From: Vitellaria paradoxa | Lineage: Eukaryota > Streptophyta > Magnoliopsida > Ericales > Sapotaceae | Length of the DNA stretch: 64,000 nt | Direction: 5' to 3' | Assembly: GCA_019916065.1 (NCBI GenBank) | Contig: CM034237.1 | Location: forward strand, 19,365,752-19,429,751 | Part shown: positions 1-9,584 of the stretch, in pieces | How positions within the stretch are numbered: position 1 is the first letter of the stretch | Layout: every line of letters begins with the position of its first letter | Translations under genes and position numbers: made by a program | Notes under the pieces: model-generated | Seen by the model: only the letters and a program-made list of their open reading frames with translations | Databases searched by the model: none | What the model was told of the DNA's origin: nothing

Positions 1-417
1 AAAACTTATTGGGCAATTAAGCAATTTAATGCTAATATTGATGAAGCAGGGCTACACCGTAAACTGCAAATTGCAAAAATTGATGAAATACGAAATGATA
101 CATATGAAAATGCATTAATTTCTAAAGAAAAGATGAAGAAAGTACATGACCAACACATTGCACGATGATCATTTCATAAAGGTCAGAAAGTACTTCTTTA
201 TCACTCAAGACTGCATTTATTCCTGGGTAAGTTACAATCTAAGTGGTTGGGACCGTTCATTGTTAAACATATATCAGACCACGGAGCCATTGAAATTGCG
301 AACCCAAAGAATGGGCATTGTTTTAAAGTGAATGGACATCGATTAAAACCGTATCTGGAGAATTTCGTGGGTTTAATTGAGACGTGGGATCTAATGGATC
401 CCCCACCGTATGAATAA
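1..417 (+). pseudogene. Integrase C-terminus of Athila-like pol (broken)
   Basis: Frame 1 reads from the window edge to the TAA at 415-417, with one internal TGA at 166-168. The text contains KLQIAKIDEIRNDTYENA, then a [11 protein letters not shown] segment and WLGPFIV, ending in DLMDPPPYE. These are the end of the integrase core helix and the small C-terminal DNA-binding fold of plant Ty3/gypsy integrases, which joins retrotransposon DNA to the host chromosome. The zinc-binding and DDE core parts are upstream of the window. The TGA lies where related proteins have Arg, consistent with a C-to-T change. It is non-functional as it stands. Confidence 0.85.
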
Positions 418-1190
418 TCATATTCAGAAGAGTTTTTGTTGTAAATTAAGTAGGTACATAATTAATTTTCACTAGAGAGTGGTTGTTCTTATTATTTGTA
501 GTTCTTCATCTTTAATTTTGAAAAAAAAAATATTACTCAAAGGGCCGGACCAGTTCGGACACCCGTCCAGCCGGTCCGGACCACAGTACAGTCACTTCAA
601 AGGGATGCGATTTGGCGATCCGGACACCCCACGGGTGGTCCGGACACCTGCTACTACAAAAATTTGATTTTTCCCTTCTTTTTGCCCGATTCCCTCATCT
701 CTTTACCTCCCACATCCGATTCCCACAAATCCAAACATTCTCTCTTCGATCCAAAGCCATCTAAAGCCACAAATTGCTGAAATCTAGAGGATTTTGCTGC
801 AAACTTCTAGTATTCTTCAAGCTTTTGAGGTCCTTTTAACTAGGTATGCCCCTTCCTTCCTTCACTGGAGCCCTAACTTTTAGTTTGAGTTCCCTATAAG
901 TATTCTTCAAGTTTTGTTCCAAACTCTTTTTCCAAAATCACTTTTAATGGATTCCTATACTATTCTGGGTCTAATTTCAACTTTGAACATGGATTTTCTT
1001 TATCAAAGGAGTAACCCACCCGTAGGTCCTCATGTTCCTCCACGGGTGGGAGTGTGGTTGCCCAAATGGGTCCCTGTTTTGGCTTAAATCATTTACTCTC
1101 CATGCTTATTTACATTATTCCTCAATAATTTGCGAAGTTGGGACCAAATGTTTGGGATGAAACCTTATTGGCTCTTAGCATCCATGGGAT
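418..1190 (+). other. Post-pol non-coding region with GC-rich CCGGACACC repeats
   Basis: No coding frame is supported here. Positions 541-652 are a GC-rich island in AT-rich surroundings, with repeated variants of GGTCCGGACACC. The same motif recurs in the element's LTR near 5692-5704. A second short variant (CCACGGGTGGGAG) lies at about 1040-1052. The rest is pyrimidine-rich sequence with short low-complexity runs. Confidence 0.5.
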
Positions 1191-1409
1191 GAGGTGGAGG
1201 AAGAAGATGATGAGCCTGAAATTTCCATGGCAGAATTGATGGTGCAAATGAACCAATTGAAACACAATCAGGAGGTGGATCATGGATTGCTTGTGAGGAT
1301 ACAACAGACACAAATGGCTATGTAGCAAGAGCAGCAGACACAGACCCATCTTCTGTGGAGTATCTTGGATCACCTTTGTGATTCTCAGCACCCTCCACCA
1401 TCTGCTTAG
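1191..1409 (+). pseudogene. Gln-rich tail of a retrotransposon accessory ORF
   Basis: The plus frame reads EVEEEDEPEISMAELMVQMN, then a Gln-rich segment, one internal TAG (1323-1325), and ends at TAG 1407-1409. An acidic stretch followed by a Met/Gln-rich coiled-coil-like tail is the usual C-terminus of the extra protein that many plant Athila/Tat elements carry downstream of pol. The N-terminal part is not recognisable upstream. Function is unknown. The call rests on composition and position only. Confidence 0.5.
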
Positions 1410-1692
1410 TAGAAATTTCTCTTGTTCTTCTTTTTCTTATTTTGTTTAATTGTAGGCTTTTGAACTGTTTTGCGAGTTAGGCATGAATTGCTGGCTTAAT
1501 ATTGTAAACCTAAACTCGATTTGTTCTTTCAGTTTTATAGTTACTTTATTTTGGCTGTCATTTATTTTTCTGGTCTACATTATTTTTGTTATGGTTGTGC
1601 GGGTTATTTGCTTCCTACTGCTTATATTAATTGCATAAATTTTTAAGGTGTTATTTGTTCGTTTATGAAAGCACAGGTACACTCAGACTGAC
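1410..1692. other. Spacer, no feature seen
   Basis: This is T-rich sequence between the two accessory-ORF remnants of the Athila-like element. No open frame, repeat or RNA structure was supported. Confidence 0.4.
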
Positions 1693-2277
1693 TTGAGTAC
1701 GGATGCTAACCAAATTGCTAATGAGGGGAGAGTACAAGGTCCCAAACGTAAATGGGACGTGTTATCATTCAATAGTAGGAAAGAGTGTGACTCCGAGACC
1801 TATAAGGGTAGCCTAGGGGAAGGGCAATCTGAGAGCTATACAAATAGTGAATTTAAGAGCTCTGAGGGTAGTTTAGAAACATGGCCTGATGAGTACTTTC
1901 TAGACGGACATTTCCTACCCTTACCTGAGTTTGTCCCCCTAGTCTTAACCTTGTCACCCAATCAATTATTTGAGGCTGCCTGGTGGGATGAGGTCGACCT
2001 AGAGATAAATGTTAGAATGGAATGGGTAGAAATTGTTACAGCTTAGGAGTGGCCCAATGCCCCACCCACTGACTGGGACTACCTATCCATCATATCATCC
2101 GAAGAATACTATGATGATATGCTGCCTTTAGAAGAGGTACCTGATGGGATTGGTGAGTGTGAGGAGAGTGAATCAACTGCAGATGCTAACACTTCACCTC
2201 AGTTCCTAGAGTCTTCAAGCCAAGTCTTTACTGACTTTCATGATGCACTTACTTTACTTAACGACAACATGAGGTAA
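1693..2277 (+). pseudogene. Acidic accessory ORF of Athila-like element
   Basis: The frame runs from a non-ATG start region at 1693 to TAA at 2275-2277, about 194 codons, with one TAG at 2044-2046 where the inverted second copy has Gln. It is rich in Glu, Asp and Ser, with motifs WPDEYFLDGHFLPLPEFVP, WWDEVDLEIN and SSEEYYDDMLPLEEVP. No signal peptide, membrane segment or known domain is visible. A second copy on the minus strand (3350-3766) preserves most of the protein text, so the frame was coding before the duplication. Similar acidic ORFs of unknown role lie between pol and the 3' LTR in plant Ty3 elements. Confidence 0.55.
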
Positions 2278-2510
2278 TATTTACCCTTTTTGCCATTTCT
2301 TTCGTCATTTTTTTAATTCTGTGTTTACGTTACCTCCATATCATTTGTCACTTTAATTTATGCATTAGTCACTACTTCCTTTGCACTATTTATAATTTTA
2401 CAACACACATTGGGGACAATGTGTGACTTTAGTTGGGGGGAGGGCATTGCGTGGTAGGACATAAGTGCACTACATTAAAATTCTTTTATTGCACTAACAT
2501 TCTTTTTTTT
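1860..2510 (+). repeat. Interleaved inverted duplication, arm A
   Basis: This arm covers the end of the acidic ORF, a non-coding tail with a TTGGGGACAATG motif and a G-tract (2432-2441), and ends at a poly-T run. Its reverse complement lies at 3113-3764 with scattered substitutions. The two arms flank, and are interleaved with, the B pair (2517-3046 and 3803-4345). Confidence 0.9.
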
Positions 2511-2516
2511 TTTTTT

Positions 2517-3046
2517 TAATAAAAGGCTTCAACTTGGTTCCAAAGGCAATGAATTCAAGGAAGGGTAATAGGCTTTCAAATAATAAAACGATGGCCTAAC
2601 ATCACTCCATAGGTTACCAACATTTTTTCAGAATCACCGATCCATTCATGCAATTGAAAAATAGTAACTCGTTGCATTTAATACCAAAACAAGACAATGT
2701 AATGAAGCTAAAAAAAATGTGAGATAGAAAGAAAATATAAGATAAAATATATGTTTAATCCTCCCAAGAATAACGGTTTAGGCTCAAAATCTCACAAATG
2801 ATAGGTTCATAAGTCTCCACCTATGTTTTGGCATACATGGTTGACTATGTTTCATGAACTCTACTCTCTTACAAACTATCATTACACTAATCTCAAGCAA
2901 AAAGTCTACCATACATTTGAAAAATTTATACTTAATTTTTACTTTAGTTACCTATCCACAATTGACGTTCAAACAGTCCCTATTTCCATGACTATTATCA
3001 TCCTTAAACTAGTTATACACCCCCACATTAGTCACTATATGATATA
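2517..3046 (-). repeat. Interleaved inverted duplication, arm B inverted
   Basis: This is the reverse complement of 3803-4345. In the plus-strand B copy the order (poly-T, then CATATAGTGACTAACG, then the GGAACCAAGTTGAAGCC motif) continues straight into the element's 3' region. The 3803-4345 copy is therefore in native orientation and this one is inverted. Confidence 0.88.
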
Positions 3047-3051
3047 AAAAA

Positions 3052-3112
3052 AAATAGAATGTTAGTGCAATAAAAGAATTTTAATGTAGTGCACTTATGT
3101 CCTACCACACAT
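3052..3112 (-). repeat. Extra inverted copy of the arm A terminus
   Basis: About 60 bp matching the reverse complement of the last part of arm A (near 2450-2510). It is followed at once by the same sequence again as the start of the inverted A arm. A third short copy, in plus orientation, is at 3767-3800. All rearrangement junctions use this segment and its poly-T/poly-A run. Confidence 0.8.
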
Positions 3113-3764
3113 AGAATGTTAGTGCAATAAAAGAATTTTAATGCAGTGCACTTATGTCCTACCACGCAATGCCCTCCCCCTAACTAAAGTCACACATTGT
3201 CCCCAATGGGTGTTGTAAAATTATAAATAGTGCAAAGGAAGTAGTGACTAATGCATAAATTAAAGTGACAAATGATAGGGAGGTAACGTAAACACAAGAA
3301 TAAAAGAAATGACAAAAACAATAAATACGCAAAAAGGGTAAATATTACCTCATGCTATCGTTAAGTAAGTAAGTGCATCATGAAAGTCAATAAAGACTTG
3401 GCTTGAAGACTCTAGGAACTGAGGTGAAGTGTTAGCATCTGCAGTTGATTCACTCTCCTCACACTCACCAATCCCATCAGGTACCTCTTCTAAAGGCAGC
3501 ATATCATCATAGTATTCTTCGGATGATATGATGGATAGGTAGCCCAAGTCAGTGGGTGGGGCATCGGGCCACTCCTGAGCTATAACAATTTCTGCCCTTT
3601 CCATTCTAACATTTATCTCTAGGTCGACCTCATCCCAACAGGCAGCCTCAAATAATTGATAGGGTGATAAGGTTAAGACTGGGGGGACAAACTCAGGTAA
3701 GGGTAGGAAATGTCCTTCTAGAAAGTACTCATCAGGCCATGTTTCTAAACTACCCTCAGAGTGC
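3113..3764 (-). repeat. Interleaved inverted duplication, arm A inverted
   Basis: Reverse complement of 1860-2510. It includes the minus-strand copy of the acidic ORF and its non-coding tail with the G-tract, which reads as a C-tract near 3174-3180. Confidence 0.9.
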
Positions 3765-3766
3765 AC
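3350..3766 (-). pseudogene. Inverted partial copy of the acidic accessory ORF
   Basis: This minus-strand frame of 138 codons matches the C-terminal part of the plus-strand ORF at 1861-2277, with scattered differences such as WPDEYFLEGHF for WPDEYFLDGHF. It keeps Gln where the plus copy has TAG, so it preserves the older reading there. The apparent Met at its start is created at the inversion breakpoint. It lies within the interleaved duplication and has no promoter or partner. It is a 5'-truncated relic, not an independent gene. Confidence 0.7.
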
Positions 3767-3802
3767 TGCATTAAAATTCTTTTATTGCACTAACATTCTT
3801 TT

Positions 3803-4345
3803 TTTTTTATATCATATAGTGACTAACGTGGGGGTGTATAACTAGTTTAAGGATGGTATTAGTCATGGAAATAGGGACTATTTGAATGTCAATTGTGGAT
3901 AGGTAACTAAAGTAAAATTGATTATAAATTTTTCAAATGTATGGTAGACTTTTCGCTTGAGATTAGTGTAATGACAGTTTGTTAGGGAGTAGAGTTCATG
4001 AAACATAGTCGATCATGTATGCCAAAAACATAGGTGGAGACTTATGAACCTATCATTTGTGAGATTTTGAGCCTAAACCGTTATTCTTGAGAGGATTAAA
4101 CATATATTCTATCTCACATTTTCTTTCTATCTCACATTTTTATTAGCTTCATTACATTGTCTTGTTTTGGTATTAAATGCAACGAGTTACTATTTTTCAA
4201 TTGCATGAATGGATCGGTGATTTTGAAAAAATGTTGGTAACCTATGGAGTGATGTTAGGCCATCGTTTTATTATTTGAAATCCTGTTACCCTTCCTTGAA
4301 TTCATTGCCTTTGGAACCAAGTTGAAGCCTTTTATTAAAAAAGAA
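3803..4345 (+). repeat. Interleaved inverted duplication, arm B native orientation
   Basis: Pairs with 2517-3046 in opposite orientation. It includes the GGAACCAAGTTGAAGCC motif that also occurs in the second Athila-like element near 22038-22054. This shows it is normal 3' non-coding sequence of the element. Confidence 0.88.
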
Positions 4346-5237
4346 ACATGTCTTTGGAAATATAAAATTCTTCTTTGGAGCCACAAATTTACCTTTGTAA
4401 GCCTTAGATATATAGGCAAGCCAACCCTTGCATGCCATGGGATGTTAGTGCTATTTGTTTTGAGGTGCATGAGGGTGAAATTGGGGATTCGAAAAAAAGA
4501 GAGAGAGAGAGAGAGAAATTAAATTTATCATATAGATATGCAAGTGGGGATATGCTTTTATGAGATTCAACACTTTTTGGTCCCTTCTTAAAAAAAAAAA
4601 AAAATCAATGTTGGTATTCAAGGAGTAGAAAGGAGAAAGTTGAGGGGGGTATTTTAATATATAATCACTTCAAGCCTGGGGCATGCACTTTGAATCTCCA
4701 TATCCGTTGTTTGGTTAACCACTACCCTAGGCCCCATTACAACCTAGTAAAGACCTAACGGACTTTAGGTGAAAGGCATTTTTAAGAACATTGATCCATT
4801 TCATGTGAAAGATTGTGGTATTCTTGTATGAACATTAATACATTCCGTCCATGAAGCTATGAGACATTATGCATTTTAATTGTTTCTATCATCTCTTTGT
4901 TTTGGTTCATTGCATTATCTGACTTTGCACTCCTGCATGAACTTTGAAAGCAAACCTTATCGAGTGAATTTTCTTTGAAGAGTAAACCACTGGGTAAGAT
5001 TTGAAGTCAATACCATAGTTTATAAGCATACAGAATAGGCATGTTAAATGAGCAATATGAACTCACATTCTGGAAATTGCATGATCAATATAGTAGGCTA
5101 GTCTCATTACATTAAGGAAATTTATGCAAATATTTTGAGCTTAGGTTACTTATTGTGCATTGAAATTGAAGCATGAATTATTGAAGTGATTGTTGCCATC
5201 CCTTAAGCTAGTCTAGGAATTTTGTGGGTAGATTCGC

Positions 5238-5299
5238 TGCAAACCCTCACAAGACCTTACTCGTCCACTAGAGGGAACCTAGGGGTTTAAAGGGCTTGT
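5238..5299 (+). other. 62-nt conserved non-coding block of Athila-like elements, copy 1
   Basis: It begins TGCAAACCCTCACAAGACC and ends TTTAAAGGGCTTGT. By direct comparison it differs from 23011-23072 at only two of 62 positions, although flanking non-coding sequence is clearly more diverged. It lies 110 bp upstream of the 3' LTR. Its role is unknown. Confidence 0.85.
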
Positions 5300-5400
5300 T
5301 GCACATTTTTAAGTGCAACCGTGATTCCAACAAAAAGAGAAATAGGATAATGTTTAGTTTAGATTGAATAATATCATTGCTAGGGACTAGCAATTCTCTA

Positions 5401-5409
5401 GTTGAGGGG
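5401..5409 (+). promoter_or_regulatory. Putative polypurine tract
   Basis: GTTGAGGGG ends directly at the TG of the 3' LTR. This is the position where plus-strand DNA synthesis is primed in LTR retrotransposons. It is short and interrupted by T. Confidence 0.55.
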
Positions 5410-7017
5410 TGTGATTACACTTGAAAAGTGTAATCACAAAACCTCCAATTTGACATAAACTATGCATTTTAGTAATTTATTTATGCATTTTATTATGTTT
5501 TACATTAATTTGGTTTATTTTTCTTAAATGTAGTGAAAATGATTCAATAAGCATAAGTGGGAGTCCCGAAGATGACGAAAATGATGAGGAATAGTTCAGA
5601 ATACAAGTGCAGGAAGAGGGTGTCCAGACACCTTCAGAACACCTTTAGGACCACAGCAAGCAGAGTTGAAGAAAAAATGAGCTGGAGCATACTGCGGTCC
5701 GGACACCTAGACACGCGGGCAAATTATTTTATTTCGTTTTTAGGGTTTTCAAAGACTGTATATAAATATTGAATTATCAGCCGTCTGGGGCATCCTCTTC
5801 CCCACATTCTTGAGAGTTTTCTAGAGTTTTAGAGTGAGTTTTTATTGATTTTTGAAGATGTTTTTCAAGTTGGGAGTAGCTTTCTTTGGCTTTGTTTCAG
5901 CATGCATTGTCTTTCACTATTCTTTTCATCCTTCGAAGTATGGTATACTGTTTCTTTAAATTAATATAAGTTTTCCAGAAATTTATTTTCATTCTTTGTT
6001 CATATTTTTTTATTGCTTGCATGATTGTTTAAACATGTGCTTTATTTTCAGTATGGAACGAGCGTAAGACCTTAGTTCTTGATTCAACGAATCAAGGAAG
6101 GGGGATTCATTCTGAACTAAGGGATGTACATAGATCCTTCGCATGGTTTATAAAAACCTATGCGTAGTGATCTACGATCTTTGATTCAGTTTGTTTTGCT
6201 TCAAATACTTTTGAAAATGAAAACCTTTGACTACATTCTTTGTAATCACTGGTAAAGGTTTCAGGTAAAAATTGGATTACAATTTTGAGTAAATTAAATT
6301 TGATTTCAAAAACAAATCTGAGTTTGTTTGTTTGAAAAACCTTTGAAAACAAAAGTTTTTGATCATATTCTCTAAAATCACTGATAAAAACTTTTGATTA
6401 AAACTTTCCTAATAATTTTTGAATAAATCCTATTTCAGATTTGAACCTAACCGTTTTCTTAGAAAATCTTTCCAGTTTTATTATCCATCATGAAACGTGA
6501 CTTTAAAACTGTGTATGGGTTATTTTCTAAACCTAAACGATAATATCTTTCCAGTCTATAGATCCTTGTACGTGAACTGTAGATTGTAGTTTGCACACAT
6601 CCCTTAGTGAAGTGATGAATTACCCTGAATTGTAAAGTTGGATCAAGAACCCTTTTAATCTTGAAACTTTAATTTGCATTAATACTTGCTTTGAATTTCT
6701 TGCGGTCTTTTCTTGAAATCTTGATTAGGTTAGATAATTTTCTTTAATTCTTGAATTCATCTTTAGGCATTTTTAAAATTAGATAAATCACTTAACAATA
6801 TCTATTTGGAAACTTTTCGTTTAGTTTTAGTTAAGTTTTATATTTGCAAAACTTTCAAATTTAGTTAGGTAAACCTTGAACTTTTCTTGCGTTTAAATTT
6901 AGAATATTCTTGATAACTTAGAAACTAAACCTGTAGGTTCCCTGTGAATTCGACCTCGGACTTACCGAGTTAAAACTACACTGCACACCCTTGCACTTGG
7001 GGGTTAATTTAGACACA
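5410..7017 (+). repeat. 3' LTR of Athila-like element
   Basis: Starts TGTGATTACACTT, which pairs perfectly with AAGTGTAATCACA at 5426-5438. Contains a TATA-like box (5759-5768), and ends near the tract TTGGGGGTTAATTTAGACACA. The 1.6 kb length and terminal block (CCTGTGAATTCGACC) match the second Athila-like LTR at 23238-24893 in layout. The right boundary is uncertain by a few bases because the left LTR is outside the window. Confidence 0.8.
5759..5768 (+). promoter_or_regulatory. TATA-like box in Athila-like LTR
   Basis: TATATAAATA lies downstream of the GC-rich segment of the LTR, the normal place for the element promoter. It is a sequence match only. Confidence 0.5.
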
Positions 7018-7027
7018 CATTCTACAC

Positions 7028-7800
7028 GTGGTCAATGAACAACATCTACAAGTTGTACTTGAGATCTTTCAACATCGTAAAATCTATTTCAAGATGTCTA
7101 AGTGCACCTTTGATGCAAAGTCCGTCAATTATCTCAGTTACATAGTCTCCAATGAAGGCATGCTAGTTGGCCAAGACAAAATTGCCTGTATTCAAGAATG
7201 GCCCAAACCCCACACCATTCTCCAATTCCGAGGATTTCGTGGCCTTGTAGGTTATTACCACAACTTTATCAAGGATTATCGAATAATTTCACAACCTCTC
7301 ACCAAACTGTTGTGTAAGGGGAGTTTTGTGTGGAATAATAGTGCTAATACGACTTTTGATGCCTTAAAACAAGTACTTTGCAACGCCGCGGCATTGGCAC
7401 TCCCTAAATTTTTCTATTCCTTTTATTATTGATTGTGATGCATCTGCTAGTGTGCCATACTCATGCAAAATGGTTGCCCAATAGCTTTCTTAAGTCAAGC
7501 TTTAAAAGGGCAACAGCTAACCTTATTAACTTATGAAAAGGAGCTTTTAGCCTTTACCATCGCAGTTCAAAAATGGAGACCATATTTACTCGAGACCAAA
7601 TTCGTAGTCCACATAGATCATTTTAGTTGGAAGTTTTTTATTGGAGCAGAAGATTGGAAACTGAGCACAACAGCAATGGTTATCTAGATTACTAGGCTAT
7701 ACTTCGGAGTGGAATATCGTGAAGGTCGTACCAATATTGCTACAGATACTTTATGCTGACATTATGAGCTATTGGCCATTCTGTAGTCACTCCATGTGGC
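7028..7800 (+). pseudogene. Chromovirus RT C-terminus and RNase H (broken)
   Basis: The first frame (7028-7432) reads HLQVVLEIFQHRKIYFKMSK, CTFDAKSVNYLSYIVSNEG and RGFRGLVGYYHNFI, the thumb and connection of Ty3 reverse transcriptase. After a frameshift the next frame (7463-7687) gives NGCPIAFLSQALKG and LTYEKELLAFTIAVQKWRPY, the Ty3 RNase H that degrades the RNA strand during reverse transcription. A further frame break precedes a remnant of the segment that normally leads into integrase (EYREGRTNIATD). The catalytic YxDD palm of RT is missing, lost with the upstream part. It cannot make a working enzyme. Confidence 0.85.
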
Positions 7801-7959
7801 TTAAGGATGTTCGTCATATCAATAAGGAAGATAAAGAAATTGTGTCCAAAATCCAACAAGCCACTAAAAATCCCTTGGGCAATCTTGATATCTCTACACA
7901 TGCTAGTATACTTTTCTTCTAGAATAAAATTTACCTTCCTAAACATTCACCAGTGTTCC

Positions 7960-8840
7960 TTGCTATTAGTCAAGAGTTTCATAGTGGGCCCTTGGGAGGT
8001 CATTTTGGCATAAAAGCAACTTTCAAGGGAATTTCCTGTGATTTTTTTGCTTTTTCGGGAAGGCATGTGGTGATAAATAGAGAAATATATTGCAACCTCT
8101 GATGTTTGCCAAAAATGAAGAATTCAAACCAAAAGGCCACCAGTTTCCTTCAGCCTCTCCCAATTCCTTTACAAGCTTGGTTAGATATTTCTATGGACTT
8201 CATTAACAATCTACCAAATTCCCATGGAAAAAAATGTCATTTATGTTGTATAGATCGTCTAACCACATATGCTCACTTTATGACATTGTCACATCCTTAT
8301 ACAGCTCCGGTGGTGGCCAAGACATTCCTTGACAATGTGTTCAAGTTACATGGAATGCCTTGTTCAATTGTAAGTGATTGTAACAATATTTTTCTTTCTT
8401 CTTTTTGGTAAGAATTGTTTAAACTCCAAGGCACCAAACTTAATTACAACTTCGTATACCGTCCTCAGTCTGATGAATAAACTGAGATACTCAATCGATC
8501 ATTTGAGAACTACCTACGTTGTTTTTTAGGGGATCGATTTAAGGATTGGAGTTCTTGGTTGGCTCTTGCGAAGTGGTGGCATAACGCTAATTACCATTCT
8601 TCAATTGAAATCACTCCATTCATGGCTTTCTATGAAGTACCCCCTCCTTGACTTATTTCCTATCATGGGGGCATCCCTTCCATGGATAATCAGGATCCAT
8701 CTTTTAAGGGCCATAAGGAAATACTGCAATTACTCCAACAAAATTCATTACTTGCTCAAGACCATATGAAGTCTATTTATGACCAAAATAAAGCTGACAG
8801 GTCAATTGAGGTTAGGGATTTGGTGCTGCTTAAATTGTAA
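7960..8840 (+). pseudogene. Chromovirus integrase (broken)
   Basis: Remains of the zinc-binding region lie near 7985-8110 (GGHFGIKAT, then DVCQKMKN). The catalytic core follows at 8106-8411, with SMDFINNLPNSHGKK holding the first Asp and SIVSDCNNIF the second, where the family usually has SDRD. After a stop at 8409-8411 the text continues with YRPQSDE and TEILNRSFENYL, which holds the catalytic Glu, and then HNANYHSSIEITPF. Integrase inserts the element cDNA into chromosomes. Several stops and frameshifts make it a pseudogene. Confidence 0.85.
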
Positions 8841-9250
8841 CCTTACCTGCAAAAGAATATCGTGTTCCATCTTAACATCGGGCTCTCAGCTCGATATTTT
8901 AGGCCCTACAAGGTACTGCAAAAAGTTGGTCCAGTAGCATACAAATTCGACTTGCTACCCCACTCTAAAATACATCCTGTGTTCCATATTTCTCAAATTA
9001 AAAGATATGTTGCTACAGCAACTTCATCCCAAAATCCGATTCCCCCCATGTCTAATGATGGCATTCCCATTCCTAAGCCTGAGGCTATCTTAGAATTTTG
9101 CAACAAGAAGTTAGGTTGCCGTATTCTCATTGATGCATTAGTGCAATAGAAAAGACTACCTGCTACTACATGGGAACGAGTTGTGGACCTTAAAAGAAAA
9201 TATCACTATGCTGACCTTGTGGACAAGGTCATTCGAAGGGGGTGCGAATG
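8841..9250 (+). pseudogene. Integrase C-terminal and chromodomain-like tail
   Basis: The frame at 8862-9149 reads LSARYFRPYKVLQKVGPVAY and LPHSKIHPVFHISQIKRYV, the GPY/F-type C-terminal module of chromovirus integrases. It is followed by CRILIDALVQ, a TAG, and LPATTWERVVDLKRKY, which aligns by eye with the chromodomain that guides insertion into heterochromatin. The aromatic cage cannot be judged because of the stop and divergence. The frame then decays at about 9250. Confidence 0.72.
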
Positions 9251-9270
9251 GTATATGTGGACATTCATCC

Positions 9271-9584
9271 TCATACTTGCATACAGCTGTGTACTTTGCA
9301 AGAATGGGTCAACATTGGGTTCACTATGCAAGGAGCATTTACAACAAGTTTGTCTATTTGTTTTGAAGTAGCAATGTGTTTGCTTCACTTGGAATAAGTC
9401 ATAGTAGTGGGTTAATAATGAGAGAATGTCTCCTAGTTTGTAGGTAGTTTGTTATTTTATTTGTATTTAAGTAAAATGAGAGTCCAAATGTAGAATACAA
9501 TACTTTTTTTATCCAAATAAACCAAAATTTTGGAGTTCTCCTTAACTTGAAATTCAAATCTCTTTGTTGTCCTACTCTATTTTC
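9271..9584. other. Possible decayed chromovirus LTR or spacer
   Basis: No coding frame supported. The stretch near 9410-9520 (TAGGTAGTTTGTTATTTTAT and following bases) has the look of the 3' part of a chromovirus LTR, but no partner LTR is in the window to confirm it. Confidence 0.3.

Larger units (their letters stand above)
4346..5409 (+). other. Non-coding 3' region upstream of the LTR
   Basis: No coding frame. It carries a short GA repeat (about 4498-4517), an A-run near 4589, a block beginning TTGGTTAACCACTACCC (4709) that recurs diverged near 22500, the highly conserved 62-nt block (5238-5299), and a purine-rich tract ending in GTTGAGGGG immediately before the LTR. The order of these blocks is the same in the second Athila-like element. 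Confidence 0.6.
1..7017 (+). mobile_element. Athila-like Ty3/gypsy retrotransposon, 3' half
   Basis: The window opens inside the pol gene of an LTR retrotransposon. In order it holds the integrase C-terminus (1-417), remnants of downstream ORFs (1191-1409, 1693-2277), a rearranged block (1860-4345), a long non-coding 3' region with G-rich tracts, and a 3' LTR (5410-7017). The LTR starts TGTGATTAC directly after a short purine tract and ends with the block containing TGTGAATTCGACCTCGGACT, a 3' LTR signature common in the Athila/Ogre group. The 5' half and the left target-site duplication are outside the window. On the right it abuts a chromovirus RT frame, so it was inserted into that older element. 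Lineage is inferred from the integrase wording, the LTR length and the 3' signature. Confidence 0.82.
7022..9270 (+). mobile_element. Chromovirus (Ty3/gypsy) pol remnant
   Basis: A continuous but frameshifted and stop-riddled pol: RT C-terminus, RNase H, integrase and a chromodomain-like tail in the normal Ty3 order. The 5' part is missing because the Athila-like element is inserted at about 7020. The integrase followed by a segment resembling a chromodomain (ATTWERVVDLKRKYHYADLV) places it with chromoviruses. No clear 3' LTR was found. The T-rich stretch at 9380-9560 may be LTR remains. Confidence 0.82.

Noticed and set aside
1122..1391. Minus-strand open frame rich in Leu and His
   Set aside because: Shadow of the Gln-rich plus-strand tail of the Athila-like accessory ORF.
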